From assembly GCA_905182475.1 (NCBI GenBank), contig CAJJBR010000096.1, forward strand, positions 1 to 53,947: a DNA stretch of 53,947 nucleotides, written 5' to 3'. The stretch is from Akkermansiaceae bacterium. GTDB taxonomy: Bacteria > Verrucomicrobiota > Verrucomicrobiia > Verrucomicrobiales > Akkermansiaceae. Position numbers and translations under genes: made by a program. Shown here in pieces: positions 51,861 to 53,947 of this stretch; within the stretch, counting starts at the first letter, position 1; each line of letters starts with the position of its first letter. The notes beneath the pieces are model-generated. The model saw only the letters and a list, made by a program, of their open reading frames with translations, made no database searches and had not been told where the DNA came from.

Positions 51861-53341
51861 AAGAAGCAATCATTCTCCTTACCGCCCTGATGTCTGGTTT
51901 GCTCCAAGCCGAGACCTCTCCCTATCATCCCAAACTCATTCCCGCGGGATACTCCGTGGAGACCATCTCCACGCCACTCGATCCAACAGGAGCACCCTTG
52001 GCGTTTGGTGTTGGCGGCATTGATTTTGCCGAGAATGGAGACGTTTTCATCGCGAGCCGCCTCCACGGGATTTGGAAGTATAGGAACGACAGCTGGCTCC
52101 GCTTTTCCGATCACCTACACGATCCTCAAGGCATCCATGTCGTGGACAATAACTCGGTGGTGGTTGCCCAAAAACCCGAGTTAACCCTGATCACGGATAC
52201 CGACGGCGACGGCGAAGGAGATCTCTACCAAACCATTTGCGACAGCTGGAGATATGCGGCCAACTACTGCGAGTATGTTCATGGCCCGGTCGTCGACTCC
52301 AAGGGCAACTATTACATCAATTTGAATCTCGCTCATGGAGACTCCAGTTCGTTCCTGAAGAAGGGGGGATCCTACATGGGAACTGCCGGAGGTTACGACG
52401 GGTGGAATTGTCAGATCACTCCAGAGGGAAAGTTGATTCCATTTGCCTCCGGGCTTCGCTCTCCTGCGGGGATAGGGATCAACGAAAAGACGGACGAAAT
52501 TTTCTACACGGAGAATCAAGGCAGTTGGGTCGGTTCGTCCTTCCTCGCTCATGTGCAAGAGGGGGCCTTCTACGGATACCCAGCCTCCCTCATCGACGAT
52601 CCTGAGTTCCGTGGGGATCCGGATAAAATCACTTTTGAAGCATTTTCAAAAATGCGCAAAGCGCCAGCCGTTTGGCTTCCGCACGGAGATCTTTCGAACT
52701 CACCAGGGGATCCGGTCTTCAATTATACAGAGGGTAAGTTCGGTCCATTTGAAGGGCAAATCTTCATCGGTTGCCAAACGCGATCAAACATCCTGCGGGT
52801 GAATCTCGAAAAAATTCAGGGCGAATATCAGGGCGCGGCCTTCAACTTTGTCGACCACCTGCAATCTGGTTGCGTCCGCATCGCCTTTGACACGATGGGG
52901 CGCCTTTGGGTGGGGCAAACCGGACGCGGTTGGGGATCCAAGGGTGGACAAGTCTACGGACTGCAGCGGATCAAGTGGGACGGGAAAACGATCCCGTTCG
53001 AAATGAAGGCCATCAATCTTACCGAGAACGGCTTCAGGATCAGTTTCACCAGTCCCGTGAACAAAGACTCGCTCACCTCTGGAAGTTTGGCGGTGAATTC
53101 CTGGCACTATCACTACCACAAGCCGTATGGCTCTCCGAAAGTAGACCAGCAGAAACACGAGGCCGAATTGGTCTCGATTTCGAGCGATGGCCTCGAAGCA
53201 ACAATCCGGACCGCCCTGACCACCGGAAAGATCTTTTCAATCGGCCTTGAAGGCGTCACCGGAAGCTCTGGCGCTCCCTTGTCCACCAAGGTGGGCTACT
53301 ATACCCTGAACCGCACACTCTCGAAGCCAAGCCAGCGATAG
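51857..53341 (+). CDS. Secreted beta-propeller protein, putative sugar dehydrogenase-like
   Basis: A 494-residue protein. The signal peptide is MKEAIILLTALMSGLLQAE. The propeller part (about residues 25-400) resembles PQQ-dependent sugar dehydrogenases or DUF7133/gluconolactonase-like proteins: GVGGIDFAENGDVFIASR, LITDTDGDGEGDL, EYVHGPVVDSKGNYYI, FASGLRSPAGIGINEK, TENQGSWVG, PHGDLSNSPGDPVF, VRIAFDTMGRLWVGQT. The C-terminal 90 residues form a separate beta domain (GFRISFTSPVNKDSL). No PQQ-specific motif can be confirmed by eye. It is coupled to the PmoA/cytochrome gene, so electrons from sugar oxidation could pass to the cytochrome. Confidence 0.72.
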   Translation: MKEAIILLTALMSGLLQAETSPYHPKLIPAGYSVETISTPLDPTGAPLAFGVGGIDFAENGDVFIASRLHGIWKYRNDSWLRFSDHLHDPQGIHVVDNNSVVVAQKPELTLITDTDGDGEGDLYQTICDSWRYAANYCEYVHGPVVDSKGNYYINLNLAHGDSSSFLKKGGSYMGTAGGYDGWNCQITPEGKLIPFASGLRSPAGIGINEKTDEIFYTENQGSWVGSSFLAHVQEGAFYGYPASLIDDPEFRGDPDKITFEAFSKMRKAPAVWLPHGDLSNSPGDPVFNYTEGKFGPFEGQIFIGCQTRSNILRVNLEKIQGEYQGAAFNFVDHLQSGCVRIAFDTMGRLWVGQTGRGWGSKGGQVYGLQRIKWDGKTIPFEMKAINLTENGFRISFTSPVNKDSLTSGSLAVNSWHYHYHKPYGSPKVDQQKHEAELVSISSDGLEATIRTALTTGKIFSIGLEGVTGSSGAPLSTKVGYYTLNRTLSKPSQR

Positions 53342-53354
53342 AAACCAGTAGGCT

Positions 53355-53380
53355 GCTAGGAAATTGCTTTTGGGGTGGGG
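53355..53380 (+). repeat. Dispersed G-rich repeat, copy 3
   Basis: GCTAGGAAATTGCTTTTGGG followed by GTGGGG closely matches copies at 38242 and 39703. Confidence 0.5.
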
Positions 53381-53411
53381 CGCTTGGGCGCGTTGTTGAG
53401 GGGACAGCATG

Positions 53412-53435
53412 GGCGAGAGGGCGAGAGGGCGAGAG
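53412..53435 (+). repeat. Short tandem repeat
   Basis: Three perfect copies of GGCGAGAG lie head to tail, followed by a divergent ACCGG. Their role is unknown. Confidence 0.7.
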
Positions 53436-53652
53436 ACCGGATAGGATCAACCGACAGGCCGAACAATGGAAGATTCCCCCAAACACCCCGAAATTACCCC
53501 CATCCTGACGCTCCATCCCTTTATCCATAAGGTCTCTGTTCTATTTGTATGGGAACTTGTGATTCGGGGAAGCGGGTTGGGGTTGGAATGATCGCCGCCG
53601 GGATATTGCGGCTCCCGAACGATGCTTACCCGGGCCGACTACGACCGATCCA

Positions 53653-53680
53653 CCTACGCCAAGGCTACGGCGGACAAGCT
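53653..53680. repeat. REP-like element, third copy (partial)
   Basis: ACGCCAAGGCTACGGCGGAC matches the corresponding part at 36878-36899 (CGCCAAGGCTACGGGAGGAC), so the repeat family has at least three members in the window. Confidence 0.55.
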
Positions 53681-53849
53681 ACCCCACGGCGTTGCTCCGC
53701 TTCCTTCTTTAGCCGCCGATAGCTGCTCTTCTGGAAGTTGGGCGGAGTTTATTTTCAACGAAACAAACGATAGCTGTCTCTTGCCGCTGTAGAGCGCGGC
53801 GTCAAGCGATCCCGCAGGAGCGACCAAGCTGCACAAGCGAGGAACGAGT

Positions 53850-53947
53850 GTAAGCGTCCTAAAATCCACCCCCTATCGTAATTCCTCCAGCCTGTTAAAT
53901 TACAGGCCATGTCCAGTTCCGACCCCGGCCCATCGCGGCCTTTGAAA
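53850..53947 (+). mobile_element. IS66-family element, left end (continues beyond window)
   Basis: GTAAGCGTCCTAAAATCC at 53850 matches the IS66-type left ends at 7571 and 6790. The spacing from this end to the next ATG (59 bases) matches the 61 bases of the element at 7571. The rest lies outside the window. Confidence 0.7.
53909..53947 (+). CDS. tnpA: IS66 TnpA-like protein, first 13 codons (truncated by window edge)
   Basis: An ATG 59 bases inside the IS66 end starts a frame reading MSSSDPGPSRPLK up to the last base of the window. The opening resembles the TnpA-like ORF of the first element (MSKTSDPAPPD). Too short to say more. Confidence 0.5.
   Translation, partial: MSSSDPGPSRPLK

Larger units (their letters stand above)
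53342..53849. other. Repeat-rich tail region without genes
   Basis: Contains the third dispersed repeat copy (53355-53380), three tandem GGCGAGAG units (53412-53435) and a REP-like piece (53653-53680). No credible coding frame is seen. Confidence 0.6.

Noticed and set aside
1..53947. CRISPR array or tRNA/rRNA genes
   Set aside because: No regularly spaced repeats and no tRNA- or rRNA-like sequences were found by eye on either strand.

Overview
The window looks like a chromosome segment of a Gram-negative member of the PVC group, most likely a verrucomicrobium. The reasons are a mixed cell-surface, respiratory and glycan-use gene set, a YpdA-like reductase fused to a NapH-like Fe-S membrane protein, PmoA-like/cytochrome c and beta-propeller secreted proteins, many IS66 remnants, RAYT-type transposase debris and palindromic interspersed repeats. 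The taxonomic call is inference from gene content; no rRNA or tRNA gene was found.

Layout. (1) 1-217 is the 3' end of hflC. (2) 339-6743 is a plus-strand CDP-3,6-dideoxyhexose (probably CDP-tyvelose) operon: rfbF, rfbG, rfbH, a candidate CDP-paratose synthase, a GT2 glycosyltransferase and rfbE. (3) 6790-about 9640 is a stack of broken insertion sequences: an isolated IS66-type end, an IS3-family orfB 3' half, and an IS66-family element inserted into that orfB whose tnpB and tnpC are fused into one ORF. (4) 9716-19040 holds glycan-assembly genes: a GT11 fucosyltransferase (+), then on the minus strand two nucleotide-sugar-type glycosyltransferases, two GT10 fucosyltransferase-like genes, a CgeB-like glycosyltransferase, an FkbM methyltransferase, a WbpA-type nucleotide-sugar dehydrogenase and a GT4. 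Parts 2 and 4 look visibly more AT-rich than the flanks, as is usual for exchanged O-antigen loci. (5) 19037-25738 (minus) is a tightly packed run: rfbB, an Hsp70, a small lipoprotein, a squalene/phytoene synthase, signal peptidase I and an LCAT-like lipase. (6) 25912-31874 (plus) encodes the reductase/Fe-S membrane fusion, a BcsA-like GT2 and a GT-C/GT2 fusion. (7) 31866-36414 (minus) holds a methyltransferase, a TatD-like hydrolase with a small partner, a structured intergenic region with a possible 35-codon gene, a coiled-coil membrane protein, a frameshifted OmpH/Skp-like gene and cysK.

(8) 36415-40029 is a repeat-rich island: a RAYT transposase fragment, a secreted sialidase-like protein (minus), a secreted protein of unknown function (plus), and a second partial copy of that gene's promoter and signal peptide. 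(9) 40030-46224 (minus) is a nitrate-type ABC transporter (two ATPases, a permease with a long coiled-coil insertion, a binding protein) plus an outer-membrane porin. (10) 46792-53341 holds a secreted EEP-family phosphodiesterase, an AraC regulator divergent from a three-gene operon (sugar phosphate isomerase/epimerase, PmoA-like/cytochrome c fusion, beta-propeller dehydrogenase-like protein). That operon reads as an inducible periplasmic sugar-oxidation module. (11) 53342-53947 is a repeat-rich tail ending in the left end and first 13 codons of another IS66 element.

How the genes work together: regions 2 and 4 can supply and transfer 3,6-dideoxyhexose and fucose-like sugars to a surface polysaccharide; region 9 imports nitrate or a related anion; regions 8 and 10 act on external glycans. 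The most unusual items are the nested insertion sequences with a fused TnpB-TnpC, the permease insertion, the apparently permuted flavoprotein/Fe-S fusion, the PmoA-cytochrome c operon and the hairpin-rich region at 34070-34245.
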